NCBI GenBank assembly: GCA_026874595.1
Contig: CM049316.1
Span: 77,014,676 to 77,078,675, forward strand
Reading direction: 5' to 3'
Length of the DNA: 64,000 bases
Origin: Sipunculus nudus
Taxonomy: Eukaryota > Annelida > Sipuncula > Golfingiida > Sipunculidae
Position 1 is the first letter of the stretch. Each line of letters opens with the position of its first letter. Below the pieces are notes generated by a model. The model was not told the origin of the DNA and made no database searches. It was given only the letters and a program-made list of their open reading frames with translations. Made by a program: the position numbers and the translations under genes. Below, one piece after another: positions 1-13,500 of the stretch.

Positions 1-903
1 ACACCTCAACCCTACCCAGCCTGTATCCAGTACAGTACAACCCTCAACCCTACCCAGCCTGTATCCAGTACAATACACCTCTCAACCCTACTGGACCTGT
101 ATCATGTACAGTTCACACCTCAACCCTACCCAGGCTGTATCAAGTACAGTACACACCTCAACCCTACCCAGCCTGTATCCAGTACAGAACACAGCTCAAC
201 CCTTATCAGCCTGTATCCAGCACAGTACACACCTCAACCCTTCCCAGCCTGTATCCAGTACATCACACACCCCAACCCTACCCAGCCTGTATCCAGTACA
301 ATACACCTCTCAAACCTAATCAGCTAGTACAGTACACCCCTAAACCCTACCCAGCCTGTATCCAGTACAGTACTACCCTCAACCCTAATCAGCCTGTATC
401 CAGTACAGTACACACCTCAACCCTAACCTGCCTGTATCCAGTACAGTACACCCCTCAACCTACCCAGCCTGTATGCAGTACAGTACAACCCTCAACCCTA
501 CCCAGCCTGTATCCAGTACAATACACCTCTCAACCCTACTGGACCTGTATCCAGTACAGTACACACCTCAACCCTACCCAGGCTGTATCAAGTACAGTAC
601 ACACCTCAACCCTACCCAGCCTGTATCCAGTACAGAACACAGCTCAACCCTAATCAGCCTGTATCCAGCACAGTACACACCTCAACCCTTCCCAGCCTGT
701 ATCCAGTACATCACACACCCCAACCCTACCCAGCCTGTATCCAGTATGATACACCCCTCAAACCTAATCAGCTAGTACAGTACACCCCTAAACACTACCC
801 AGCCTGTATCCAGTACAGTACTACCCTCAACCCTAATCAGCCTGTATCCAGTACAGTACACACCTCAACCCTAACCTGCCTGTATAAGGTATAGTACACC
901 CCT
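1..903. repeat. 38-bp minisatellite with 448-bp higher-order period
   Basis: The stretch is a head-to-tail array of about 38-bp units built on CAGTACAcacctcaaccc and agcctgtatc blocks. Variant units recur in the same order 448 bp apart: the CTGGACCTG variant at about 91 and 539, and the CAGCTAGTAC variant at about 321 and 769. The array therefore has a higher-order repeat of about 12 units, present roughly twice. It continues off the left edge. Open frames across it follow from the repeat and show no gene features. Confidence 0.95.
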
Positions 904-1400
904 CATTTTGAATTTGTATCCAGGACTTGATTTGTTCATATCTTTTTAAATTTTATATATCCTGAGGAATTCAAGTGGTTTTGTTACTTGGGTTTTAATT
1001 TTTTTAACGTTATTTCATACAACCTAGGCAACTTTTGACCCCCCCCCCCCAATGGCTTGGAAGTAAGATGCCACGGTGGTTGTTTAGCTCTGTTTTTGTT
1101 CACACATAGCAGGTTGCTTCTTGTTAATAATCACAATTGTTTTTGTTGAGCAATTCTATGACATACTGAGTCACCAGGTTCAGTACAATCATAAAACGTG
1201 ATTAGTCCCAGTTAACTACATAAAGGTTACACCTTGTGGTCACAGTACTCGGTCAACAGTAGCATGTACATGGTCACCTGGAGCTTGTTAGGTGGGAGGT
1301 AGGTTGTCTTTTATAATCCTTTAAATATTTTAATAATTTGATAAAAAAAAAATAGATTTGCGCAAAAAATTCAAACTGCGCTAAGGCTGTAAAATGAAAA
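904..1400. other. Intergenic, no gene seen
   Basis: AT-rich spacer between the minisatellite and the first interspersed repeat. It has a C12-type run at about 1039-1050 and an A-run near 1345. I see no exon, RNA gene or long frame here. Confidence 0.6.
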
Positions 1401-1660
1401 ACAAGTGACCCAGGGGTCATGATGCTCAGGTGACTAGGAAGCCAATTCACATAAGAATTTTATCATCTGAATGCCAATTTTTGTAGTTGGAATCCCCATT
1501 TTCAGGTTTCCAGGGAGATTTTCCATGGACCTCCCTGAAAGTCAAGTAAGAAGATTCCAGGTCAAGTGGTTACGATTTGTGCCAGATTAACAGACAGATA
1601 TACAGATGACGGACAAAGAGTGAATGCTATAGCTTAGTTGACTTTCAGTCAGCTGAGCTA
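1401..1660 (+). mobile_element. Short (core-less) copy of tandem-core repeat family A
   Basis: The left end ACAAGTGACCC carries the near-palindrome TGACCCAGGGGTCA followed by the arm GCTCAGGTGACT. The right end (1630-1660) is a hairpin with arms TAGCTTAGTTGACT and AGTCAGCTGAGCTA around a 3-nt loop. Only one internal module (ggtttccagggag... cagacagata) is present. The copies at 9915, 25026 and 42402 have several. I infer a non-autonomous element; no protein is encoded. Confidence 0.75.
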
Positions 1661-1718
1661 ATTACCATGAAAATTCAGACAAGCCAAATTAATCACTTCC
1701 ACAGTATATTAATACTGG

Positions 1719-1925
1719 CTTCTGTGGTTGAGGGGTGGGGCACAAGACTTCATGACGGGAGATAATGAGTTCAAATCTAGGCAAAGGGCTAATGAGATTT
1801 TTCAGCCCCACCCACTGGGAGTGCTTGTATCATTCTCACAAATAAAGAGTGTCTTCAGGGGCCTCTTCTGTGTTATGATCCAAGGGCAGGGATGATAACA
1901 GGCCCAGGGCCTGCAGCTGCGGTAG
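1719..1925 (+). mobile_element. Degenerate tRNA-derived SINE (probable)
   Basis: An A-box match TGGTTGAGGGG (1725-1735) and a B-box match GTTCAAATC (1769-1777) are spaced as in a tRNA promoter. The intervening catgacgggagat resembles the anticodon region of the SINE head at 57558. A T-rich and then GC-rich body follows. No cloverleaf acceptor pairing survives, so I read it as an old SINE remnant and not a tRNA gene. The 3' limit is a guess. Confidence 0.4.
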
Positions 1926-2078
1926 ACACCAGGCCTTGGTGACAAGAAGATATAAAACAAAATTACATGAAGAGACTTAGGGAAGTACTATTGCTCTGTT
2001 GCATCAGATGAATTAATTATCCTACATACACTGATAAACTGTTGGTTTAGAAATGTTGGGGTTTGCACAAAGGAGATG

Positions 2079-2865
2079 CAGTAGAGCGCCGTTTTTCCGA
2101 AAGCGTCGGGGGACAAGCTTTTTGTTCGTAAAAGCGAACTTTCGGAAATGCGGACAAGGGTCTATCAGTAAGTTAGTACTACAGTTAATGATTAACTTAA
2201 TGCCATTTTACCTGAGGAACACGGTGTTTCTTTTCGATATTCATAATTGACGACCGAGACATATAAAAGATATTGGATTATTGCTGAGCATAATTGGCAA
2301 AGATCTGTCTAACCTCCTTTAAGGATACGTGCGTGCTCTTTTTCATTGAATTCATGGGAAAGGTCAAATGACATCGCCAAGGAACAGTGTTTTTTATCCA
2401 TCAACGTAATTGAAGACTGGGACAAATTAAAGCTGATCGAGCACAAGTGTTTAATGAATTATACCTGGCCAAAGTTGATGCGAGAAAACTGCTCAGTTAT
2501 TTAACCTGACATCCTGTCTCAAGCCGACCAAGCTTGCTCGAGTACAAACGAGATGTGGTAGTTACATACAAGTGCTTTAAGATAAACTGCTCAGTTGCTT
2601 GCTGGGGGTTCAGAGGGACGAGCGTTACGAGGCTAGCTGTAGTTTTCACACCTTTGCCCCGGCCAGAACTAATTAATTATAGGGTCACCACTAGGCTCAA
2701 CACATGACTGCAGGCCTTGTGACTCGTAATTACAAATATTCATTTTTGGTATTTACATACTTGAAATATATTTCGGAAATACGAATATATTTTCAGTTCC
2801 CAATTTTAATTTTCGGAAAAACGAATTTTCTGAAATTTGGCATTCGGAAACACGGCGCTCTACTG
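2079..2865. mobile_element. 787-bp non-autonomous TIR element (pogo/Tigger-like ends)
   Basis: The ends CAGTAGAGCGCCG and CGGCGCTCTACTG form inverted repeats of about 23 bp with one mismatch, extending to TTTCCGAA. A TA follows the right end and TG precedes the left, consistent with a TA target with one mutation. CAGT-type termini and a TA target are typical of pogo/Tigger relatives, so the class is an inference. No transposase frame is present. Confidence 0.8.
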
Positions 2866-4400
2866 TATTAGGACCACCTTGTAGGAAGGTAATCCTTAAC
2901 AGAGTGCATTCTATTTTTAGCAGCACTCAAAACCAGATGAAATTGCAGTGTTCTGTATATATACCTTTTTATTTACAGTTATTACAAACAATTAACCTGA
3001 AAAAGCAGGTTGCATGATCACTTATAAAATACAGAAAAATGCTAAACTAATACTACATCAGCTAAAGAATTATTTACATCATCAAGCACCTTCCCAAATT
3101 AAATTACAGTAACAAAATAAAATGAAAAACTTGTATACATTCAATAATTACAATATTTGGCACTTTTACATGCTCCTCTCAATGTCTCACAATCTCACAT
3201 TAATAACAATTAATCCTATTTAGTGTATGCCCTGTAAAATTACTTCCATGTCAGTATATGTCATTTCTACACAATCCTATCCACTGTCTGATATTTGCAT
3301 GGATCCGCATGTTGTGCGCAGTACCACAATGCATGGCAGGTTTCCCATCAGAGTCAAATGAGTATGTATGATACCGGTATCAGTACATGTAAGTGATAGT
3401 TTCTTCTGACACTGATAAATGTTCAAGTTAAACATCATTGATTTAACGTTTTGTTGTTAGGTATACAAGCCAAAAAGGCAGAGACAGGGCACACACATTC
3501 AGTGCAAGCTCCATACTGTCATGGTGTATGCTGCAATATTAACTTGGTCTCACATGTTTTCTCAAAAATTTAAATAACTGTTACAACAAGAAAGTTCTTG
3601 TATTTTGATTATCTTACATGTAAGAATGCTATGGGCAACCCACTATATCCTCCACATTATCCATTCCAGTCATGGTCAAGACATTGAAAAGCCTGATCTT
3701 TTGAGTAATGACTGAATAAAACATGGTTAACATCATAATTGAACATCACCTTTTCTAAATCACATACTTTGTTTCCAAACCAGCAACGGACAAATTTCAT
3801 TATCACTAAAACCAAGTAAAATACTGTATTGGTATTGCCAGAAACCCATATTTTGATACACTGACAATATCTGATGATAGATGGAACCAATGTCTGACAA
3901 TAGTCTTCAAGTACAATACAAGGCATGTAAGATGGACTGTGACCAGTCAGAAACTAGTCAACTGTATCTGATTGGCTGATTTCTTAGATACAAAATGTAT
4001 GTAAAAGGTGGCATACTCTCTTGAAATATAAACTGTATTAAACCTTATATGTATTATATGAGTTTTTGTATTGTAAGCCAAATATCACAGTACATACCAT
4101 ATCTTGAGATGATGTTACCTCACAGCCCCACCTATACAAAAGCTATATTTTACATGTCCCTACAAACTTTAAACCTTTATCAAGTAAACTCAATTGGTCT
4201 CTGACCTAGTATATTTTTCAGTTATCCTGTTGGTCCCTTTAGAATTTTATGAAACAAAGTGAGAGAAGACTTTGTCAAACTTCACACTGGAGTGTGTTCC
4301 CTTCAGATCCTTATGTTCTGCTAAACAGTTCATTGCCTTAAATTCATAATTCGTAATCTCTGATCTTTGTGGACAATGTTTTTCTGGTCAGCAGGAATGA
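2866..4400 (-). other. Probable CEP76 3' UTR and intergenic spacer
   Basis: The stretch follows the CEP76 stop codon in gene direction. It contains no further exon-like sequence or recognisable repeat. The first canonical AATAAA downstream of the stop on the minus strand is at 2969-2974, which would give a 3' UTR of about 1.4 kb ending just before the TIR element at 2079-2865. The extent is inferred. Confidence 0.4.
2969..2974 (-). terminator. Candidate CEP76 polyadenylation signal
   Basis: TTTATT on the plus strand reads AATAAA on the minus strand. It is the first canonical hexamer I find downstream of the CEP76 stop. No transcript evidence is available, and variant hexamers nearer the stop could be used instead. 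Confidence 0.3.
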
Positions 4401-4539
4401 TCAGAGTATAGACTTATATTTACAGGCAAACATTATCCATGTGGCGCAGGCTGATTCAGGATATGTGAATACACGCACTCTAACGGCCAAGCGGATGTGG
4501 TCACCACGGCAGTTTATTATCTCCTCACACACAGGTGAT
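4401..4539 (-). CDS. CEP76: CEP76 coding exon 12 (terminal)
   Basis: The exon begins after ctgtttcag with one base completing a split Lys codon, then runs SPVCEEIINC through WIMFACKYKSIL and ends TGA (4401-4403). This is the most conserved C-terminal block of CEP76. Without the splice the frame would read into intronic sequence above 4539. Confidence 0.95.
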
Positions 4540-7500
4540 CTGAAACAGAAGGACATGTTTCTCATCTGATTTTTTCTGATAAAACTCACAGAAACTGCAA
4601 TGCTGTGCCTGCCCTGATGGATACATCTGTTTTGAAGTCACAATACATCCTGTTTATAATCAAACAGAAAATTAATAAAATTTACAATCTGTAAGTCTGA
4701 GTGTACTTGATATCTCAAAGAATATGATTTACTGTAATAACTGAAAATAAAACTGAGGGGGGGGGGGGGGGGACTAATGCATTTTTTCCCTGATTTACTT
4801 CTGTCAGTTGACCAACATCAGCTTTCAAATGAGGAATCAGTTACTAAGCTTATATGAAGTTGTCCTTTTTTTTATGGATTTTTTTTTTCGGTGAATTTTC
4901 ATAAATTTGGAACTTAACCTTGCTACTTACTTCATACATGCAGCAAATGCCCTCCTGGCATTGCGGTGAACAAACTGGATCGGGTAGCCCTTGAATGTAT
5001 GACCATCAGGGACCGCTCGCTTGATGGCTTGTTGAAACTCCTCATTACCACTGCTGACACCTGGAGGGATAATTACAAACATGTTTAAAAGTCTCATAAT
5101 CATTGTCTGTGGTGACCACTGAAATAATTAATAACAGGAGATCAGTCTACAGACAAGCTATATATCTCAACTTCACATCCCTGAGAAGACATGGCTGCAA
5201 TTCCTAATTAAATTTTATAAGGAAGGGCTCAGTGTACAGTCTGATATGACTGACAGCGTCAGACTCATCTTATATTACACTTCAGGCCTGCCAAAGGTAA
5301 ATAACCCAAAAAAGAGCTAGTGTTCCAGAATAAAAGAGATGTCTTTGAAATAAAGAGTGAAAAAAAAAGGAGTAAAATTAGTGTCAATTCCCCATTTTTT
5401 ATCACGGACTGAATAAAGATGTGCTTCGCATAGCAGAATTGTATATATATGTATACATATATATATTGACACATATCATTCCCAAGGTCAGAAATATACA
5501 CGGCGCACATCCCAATACATGAAGATAAGGACATTTTCCACATGTGATACATGCTGGACAATTGCACACAAAATAATGCCAAATGTCCCATTCTTGTTCC
5601 AACTGGACTGTTAAAGCAAGAGAGAAAAGTATATATCAGAATTCTTTCATGAAATAAACAGGAAAAAAAGAGTGCTGCTGAAAAAAAAGAGTGAAAAAAG
5701 GGTAATTAGCATTGTTTTCAGGTGATCCTCAAGAAAAAAAAAAGATAATCTTTTAAAAAAAAGAGTGATTTGGCATGCCTGCTTTTTGTGTTCCTGCACT
5801 TTCAGGCCCATTAATTTTTTATAGTTTTTATCAGCCCTCTGGATACATGGATATATTATCAAGTTCATGATTGATGTTTTAATTATAACATGCCAAATGA
5901 AAAATTATACTATCTCAAATAATTTACTATGTTCTAACTATCGCAAAATACAAACTATATGAGAAAAGATGGTATTTTAGGATCACCACAGGTATTTTTT
6001 GGTAATAATTTAACTTCAAACTCTGAGCATGAAACTTTGACAAAGGCTGGTTATTACAATATTCTACTGTACATTTATACGTATATATATTTAAGCATAT
6101 ATTTAAAAAAAATCTATATATATATATATATATATATATATTTAAAATTACCGTAAAATCTCCACTTAAAACCGCGGTTTAATCAAGAAATTCAAAATCT
6201 TGAAATCAGGTTGATTTCCTGAAAGCACTGTGCGGTTTATACTAGAAGGGTTTCCTGAATATCTTCCTAACAGACATCGTTTTGGGGCCGGCGAGTGGGC
6301 GATAATATTGCAACTTTCGAAGGCCGTTCTAAGCAGCAGTCTCACATGCATGGGAGCCGTGTGTAAAAGTATTATTTACGATTATTTGTTATTTATAAAT
6401 TAAATATTGCTGATTAGTTTTCGTGTGATATATAACTTGTTATAAAATTTTGGTAATTGTCACCAATATATGTTAACAACAACCCTGCTGTAACACACAG
6501 CGGCCCACTTCTTTGGGCATGGTCAAGCAAAATGAAATAAATGCCTACTTTAAACACATTTGCGGCATTATTTAGCAATGATTATTTGTTTAAACCGTAA
6601 AATGAATAAAAAGCTGACATCGTTAAGAGTCACACAATGGCAGACGATCGTTTTAAAATCAAGTTTGAGTGCCGCCATGTGCTGAAATGCCCCTGTATTC
6701 TGCTAAGAATATTTTGAACGGCTCGACGCGGTGGGTGGTAAACAGAACAGCCACCTATTTCGTCCCAGCGTGCCTTGCGTGAACACTGCCTTGACAAAAT
6801 GGATCCCCACACGGAAACTTTCTTCAGGAAAAAAAAACTTGCTTACCCCGACTGGCCACTTTAATATACCTTAAAATCACTCGTTATCAAGCGTCATGTT
6901 TCCTATACGTGCGTATCTCGACAAGGTAACTTCAATTACTTTGATATTTAGTTAAGTTGACCAGCGATGTATTCAAACGCGCAAGCAAATTGTGACATGG
7001 AGCGATGTCAACGTACGATGTGACGATGATAATACCGAAGTAACCGGTATGAAAATGATTTGAATCTTCCGAGTAATTCCAGAAAATGGAGTTTTCATCA
7101 AAAATTTTTAGAATTAAAATATACAGTGACTTGAAATGGATCAGCAGAATATTTTTTTAAAAATATAATGACAAATCGGTAGCAAACAAGAATACGGCAC
7201 GTAATATAAAATCTGTATAAACAGGCAGAGATTCATCGGCCCTTACGTCTTCCCAAACTTCATGCTTGAGTGACTCTGCAAAAAAGTGTTTTGATGTGTT
7301 TAAATAAAATGCCCAAGGAATTTAAAAGTGGACAGGAATGGCCGAGTCGCAACCTACGCGTGTTCATTTCTAGATGATAGCTTGATTGTGTCTTTTGTCA
7401 AATCATTCCGTAGCGAAAGTTGGTGCGGTTTTAAAGGGGGGTTCTTAGTATTTGAGCCCCTCGCAATGTCTCGCCTGGAATTTCTGCGAAGTCTGGGTGC

Positions 7501-10500
7501 GGTTTTAATCGGAAGTGCGGTTTTAAGTGGAGATTTTACGGTAGGTCAGGAGTGATACCATCTACAAATTAAAATACACAGGTTCATTGATTAAGATATC
7601 AACATGTATAAAATACATCATCTGTGAATTAATTACTGGTAAAGAGATGTCAATACTTACCTGTAACCCGTTCTGTTTCATATGAAGCCAGAGCTGGAGT
7701 TAACAAATAGCTAAGCTGGTCATCCCAGTGTGTGCTCAGACCCTGGTCCTGTAACAGAATCATCACAGGGGTCAAAGGGCAGCACTCATAACCTGTGACC
7801 CTTGATTCTCTGCACCCGACGTTTAACCTCTACTGGTTAAGACATAGCTGCCACCTTTAGTTTCTAGTTAATCTCCTTCTGTTAAATACCATATTATGAA
7901 GGTTCCTCTAAAAATACCAAATTTCCCAGGTTTACAGCTTATGTGCATTTAAGTACTTCTGTATAAAGTAAAGAAAATATCTTATTTTTCTTAGAGTAAT
8001 TTTAAAGGCAAAAATTTGCATAAATTCAATATATATTTATAGCTGATGTGAATACCCTGATATTAAGCTGATATATGCAGTGTTTCCTGACTGGGGTATT
8101 TCATTACAGGTATTTAATAACTCTGAAATGTAACAACTTAAAGTCAGAGCCACCTAATTTTTCAATATACAAAATGAAATGATTGTGACTGAGATCCCTG
8201 ATTGAGGGATGCCAGGATGGTAACAATTATATTCCTTAGATCAACAGAGCTCAGTTTACTGTCAACAAGAGAGAAACAAGTTTGAAATTGTTTCATGCAT
8301 GAAAAGCAGATGTAACTGATACACAGCTGAGGTATCTTTATGTATAAATACTAGAAAGTTTGTAATTAAGCTATAATTCTGACATACCCTTCTGTGTTCC
8401 GTGACCAGTGACCTCAGACCCTGCTCCAGCTCGTTACTGACCAGACCAGCGTCGATTGTGTTGGCACACAGTGGAGGCATGCTGGGCCATGATGGGACGT
8501 TACCCTGTCCACAGACGGAGTACACCGCATCCTCAGACATGGCCTTCCAGTGGGACTCATTGTGAAGGTCAAACATACACAGCTCAACAGAATCTGAAGG
8601 CTGCAGAAAAGAAAGAAAATAAAATTTGTTTAAATGATTTCTGGGTTAGAAAAAGTGATGGTGGTATCATTTTACTTTCATATTTGAATTCAAGAGAGGC
8701 TAATTTGAATATTATTCTGCTTTTTCAGCCATAACATAAAGTAAATCAGAGGTTATAATACAGTCTAAAACAGATGCACTAACATGTGAATTTCCTTATG
8801 ATTTCTTTTAAATTTAAAATTTTCAATACAAATATTGGCTTCTCTTGGTTTTGCGTCTGTGTGTGTAAATACATGTAACATACCTTAATGTGTATATTCA
8901 GGTAACATACCTGGCTGTGTATATTCAGGTAACATACCTGGCTGTGTATATACAGGTGACATACCTTGCTGTGTATATTCAGGTAACATACCTGGCTGTG
9001 TGTATACAGATGACATACCTTGCTGTGTATATTCAGGTAACATACCTGGCTGTGTATATACAGGTGACAAACCTTGCTGTGTATATTCAGGTAACATACC
9101 TGGCTGTGTATATACAGGTGACATACCTTGCTGTGTATATTAAGGTAACATACCTGGCTGTGTATATACAGGTGACATACCTGGCTGTTTGTGTATTTAC
9201 AAGTAACATACCTGTTTGAGTATATACAGGTAACATACTTGTTTGTGTATATACAGGTAACATACCTGGCTGGCTATGTGTATACAGGTAACATACCTGG
9301 CTGTTTGCATAGAAGGACTGGTTGTTGAACACACAGCCGATGGTCCTGTAGGGGTATTTAGCTTTTGGTTGTGGAACTGCTGGTGGGTCATCTGGGTTCA
9401 CAGATCGATGGATGTACCTTTATAAGAAATGCAGGAATAAAAGAAATCTATAGTCATCATGTTTCAAATTTAGAGACTGTAAAATAAGTAAAGTGCATCT
9501 ATAATGCAACTTTACAATTTTCTGTTTTTATTCATATACATAATCTGTTACATAAACATACACATACATTCTCTGAAATTACAACCCATGGATCTTGACA
9601 CTCAGCTGACGAATACTGTGACCTCTGACCTTGTATAGTTGAGGACTTTTATTTGAACCAAAGCAGGCTTAGGTTACAATGGCATGTTCCACACACCATC
9701 ATTGAGGCTCATGGTTTGTAAGTATTCACAAATTAATGGACAATCAGCAGAGTTACACTGACAGCATCAGGTGTTGTAAAATTTCTTACACCCCTCATAT
9801 TAACATTACAAGTTATGACTCTCCTGCTTTCCATTGCATCTTCACTAAATATTCAACAGTAAACACCAAGATGGTTTGCTCTGGGTGATTGGTAATCTAT
9901 GGAACTGTATATCAACAAATGACCCATGTGTCATGACGCTCAGCTGACTGACATGTTGACAATATGTCCTTGCACAGGAAACTAATTAAGGTAATATAGG
10001 TGGCATCATCATTCATGCATATTAGCTCAAGTTCATCAACACCCATTAGCACACCAAATTTGATGAAAAATCCAACCAGCCTTTCCTGAGGAACCTGGAA
10101 ATTTGTGTGTATTTTTCATTACTTCTGGGATGCTCAAACATACCTCAACACTCCCTGGATTTTAAGTTAGAAGATTCTAGGTCCAATGGTTATAATTTGT
10201 GCCCTGCTTTAGTATCAAATTTTCAATGATGCTACGGGTGCTTATAAGCCCAATAGCTCAGAGATTATGGGTAACAGAGACCTAATTTCAGGTTTCAACG
10301 GATATATTTCATTGACCTCCATGCCCTGTTAACAGACAACCGCATCTTTGAAGGTCTCAAAAAAAAGAGAGAAAATGCATAAAAATTGGAAAAAAATCCA
10401 GGTGGCGCCACCAGTATGCAAGAACTGATGAAACACTCCATGATGAATATGCTACTGAGCTCAGAGGATATGGGTAACAGAGACCTAATTTCAGGTTTCC

Positions 10501-13500
10501 ACGGAGATATTTTTATTGACCTCCCAGCATGTCAAGATAGAAGATTCTAGGTCCAATGGTTTGCATTTGTGCCCTGTTAACAGATGACTGCATCTTTTAA
10601 GGTCTCAAAAATAAAGAAACTTCATTAATAATTGAAAAAATACAGATGGAGCCACCAGTCAGCAGGAATTGATGAAACACTCCATGATGAACATGCATGC
10701 AAAGAATCATGGCAATCAATGAACTATTTATTGAGATACTAGAGCTTTTGTATCAAATTTTTAGTTGTTCTTGGGGGTACTTCAAAGCCCTACAGCTTGA
10801 AGAATATTGGTAACAGAGACCTAATTCCAGGTTTCCAAGGAGACTTTCCATGGGCCTCCCAGCATGTCATGAAAGAAGATTCTAGGTCCAGTCCTTAGGA
10901 TTTGTGCCCCATTAACAGATGACTGCATCTTAAGAGGTCTAAAAATTGAGAAAAAAAATTCATAAAAATTGAAAAAAATACAGGTAGTTGTTCAGAAACT
11001 TGAGCTTTTGTATCAAATTTTCTAATATTCTTGGGGGTACTTTAGAGCCCGATAGCTCGAAGAATATGGGTAACAGAGACCTAATTCCAGGTTTACAAGG
11101 AGAATTTTCATGGACCTCCCTGGATGTAAAGTAAGAAAATTCCAGGTCCAGCTGTTACAATTTGTGCCCTGTTAACGGACAGAGGGCATGATGGCTGGAT
11201 GGCCAGACAGAGGATGGACAAAGGGTTATAGCTATAGCTCAGATGACTTACAGTCAGCTGAGCTAAAAAGCAATATGTTTGACTAATGAAAATCAAGCCA
11301 AATGGGAACTTTCTAGGTGTCAAGCTGTTTGGCCCTGAGTGGTGATAGAATATAGTAATGGGATATTGACTATTTAATGGGTGTTTATGGATATTAATGA
11401 ATATAAGTGAATATGAGTGGATATCAAAAGATAAGTGTGATATACCTGTGACCTGTAAGACTCTCCCAGAACGTAACCAGACCGTCTGTGCTGAGCGTCA
11501 TCACCCAGCAGTGGGCTGCTCCCTTGGCTTTGGTGCCGACACACACATACGCATCCAGACCGAATCCTAGGAGGAGGCTACACAGCATGACAGCGTGGTC
11601 CTCACAGTCCTGCAGCAGTGAAAAAGAGTTAAATGTTGTCCTGTATTTGATGTCCTGTTAACATTTAAAGAGTGTACAAAACCACTTCACTGAATACATG
11701 GTCCATGAGGATACTACCCAATGCAACTGTTCTTACTTTTATAGTAAGTTATAACTTCTGGATTATTCCCAGCCCTGTGGGTACCAGTATAAACACTAAA
11801 AGGATGCTTCAAAATAGCAAATATCATTTGTTTCCCTTCATCCTCATGGCATAGACAATGGTGATAAAAGACTATGAACCTATCCTTAAGAAAAATACCA
11901 AAAGCCACCAAGTAAATGTTTTATAGATATTTACCCCTTTGTTCCTGCAGAGGAAAGCGTGTGTATTGGTCCACTGTTCCGCTCTCTCACCCCCTCCAAC
12001 TGTCTGGACCTTTTCATAACCAACAAGACTGACAAACCTCGCTGCCTGCCTCGGTGTATCCAGCAGACGCCCTGCCCTCAGTGGCTTCACATATGCACAC
12101 ACTGGCCTGTTACATCCATTCTCATCCTGACGAAAAAATTAATTGAAAAATTACTTGTGTGTTTATATTCTTTATGACATACAATACATACAATAAGGAG
12201 ATACAAAAGAGGAAACATAGTTTTCAACATGACAACTGAAGTGTTGCTAGAACTGGAAACACATGACAACTAGATATTTCTTGGCACCGCAGGTGCCATA
12301 GTATCGCCAGACAATTAATCCCCCCCCCCCCCTTTAAGAACAGGCCCCCCATCTTCAGCAACAATTAATATCAGACCACACTCATAGAAAAGGTCATTCT
12401 CATAGAAAAGGTCATGATCCAAATTTCAATATACATCATCCCCTAACCCATGTCTATGTATATGCAAGAAATCTGTCCATTAGTTTTTGACTTATAATGC
12501 TCACAGTACTGTTAAGTGGCAATGATGGGGTATTAAACGGCAAGAAAACAAGTAAAAGAATAACAGGTGGCACCACCTGTTTCCCGTACATGACAACACT
12601 ATCCAAGATCTTCGTTCAAGTTGATTTTTGGACCAATCAATGCATCCCTTATTGAGAAATTAATGATTTTGTGTGATTTTCACCATATATGGCAATATTC
12701 AAGGTCAAGGCCACTCATTGGAAAGGTCATGACCCCTATTCAAATAAACATTATCCTATAACCCATATCCATGTATATGCATAATATGAAAGAAATTTGT
12801 CCATTAGTTTTTGACTTATAATGCTCACAGTACTGATAAATGGCAATGATGGGGTATTAAACGGCACAAAACAAGTAAAAGAATAACAGGTGGCGCCACC
12901 TGTTTCCGGTACATGACAATACTTTCCAAGATCTTCCAACATGTTGATTTTTGGACCAATGCATGCATCCCTTATTGAGATATTAATGATTTTGTGTAAT
13001 TTTCACCATATATGGCAATATTCAAGGTCAAGGCCACTCTAATAGGAAAGGTCATGACCCCAATTTATATATACATCATCCCATAACCCATGTCTATGTA
13101 TATGCATAATATGAAAGAAATCTGTCCATTAGTTTTTGACTTATAATGCTCACAGGTTATAAATGTACTGTTAAGTGGCAATGATGGGGTATTAAACGGC
13201 ACGAAAACAAGTAAAAGAATAACAGGTGGCGCCACCTGTTTCCGGTACATGACATTACTATCCAAGATCTTGGGTCAAGTTGATTTTTGGACCAATGCAT
13301 GCATCCCTTATTGAGAAATTAATGATTTTGTGTGATTTTCACCATATATGGCAATATTTAAGGTCAAGGCCACTCATTGGAAAGGTCATGACCCCTATTC
13401 AAATAAACATTATCCTATAACCCATATCCATGTATATGCATAATATGAAAGAAATTTGTCCATTAGTTTTTGACTTATAATGCTCACAGTACTGATAAAT

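Noticed and set aside
104-775. Open frames encoding repetitive proline/threonine/serine-rich peptides (104-319 and 473-775)
   Set aside because: They are translations of the 38-bp minisatellite, differ in frame from each other's neighbours, and have no gene context.
6166-7555. Frames repeated in both 1.39-kb TIR elements (for example 6166-6351 and 34921-35106) as transposase pieces
   Set aside because: They are conserved only because the elements are near-identical. No DDE or DNA-binding motif is visible.
8890-9219. 109-residue frame with a repeating YIQVTYLAV motif, and the minus-strand MLPEYTQ repeat frame
   Set aside because: Produced by the 27-bp donor minisatellite in CEP76 intron 8. 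A unit length divisible by three keeps frames open. Not a protein gene.
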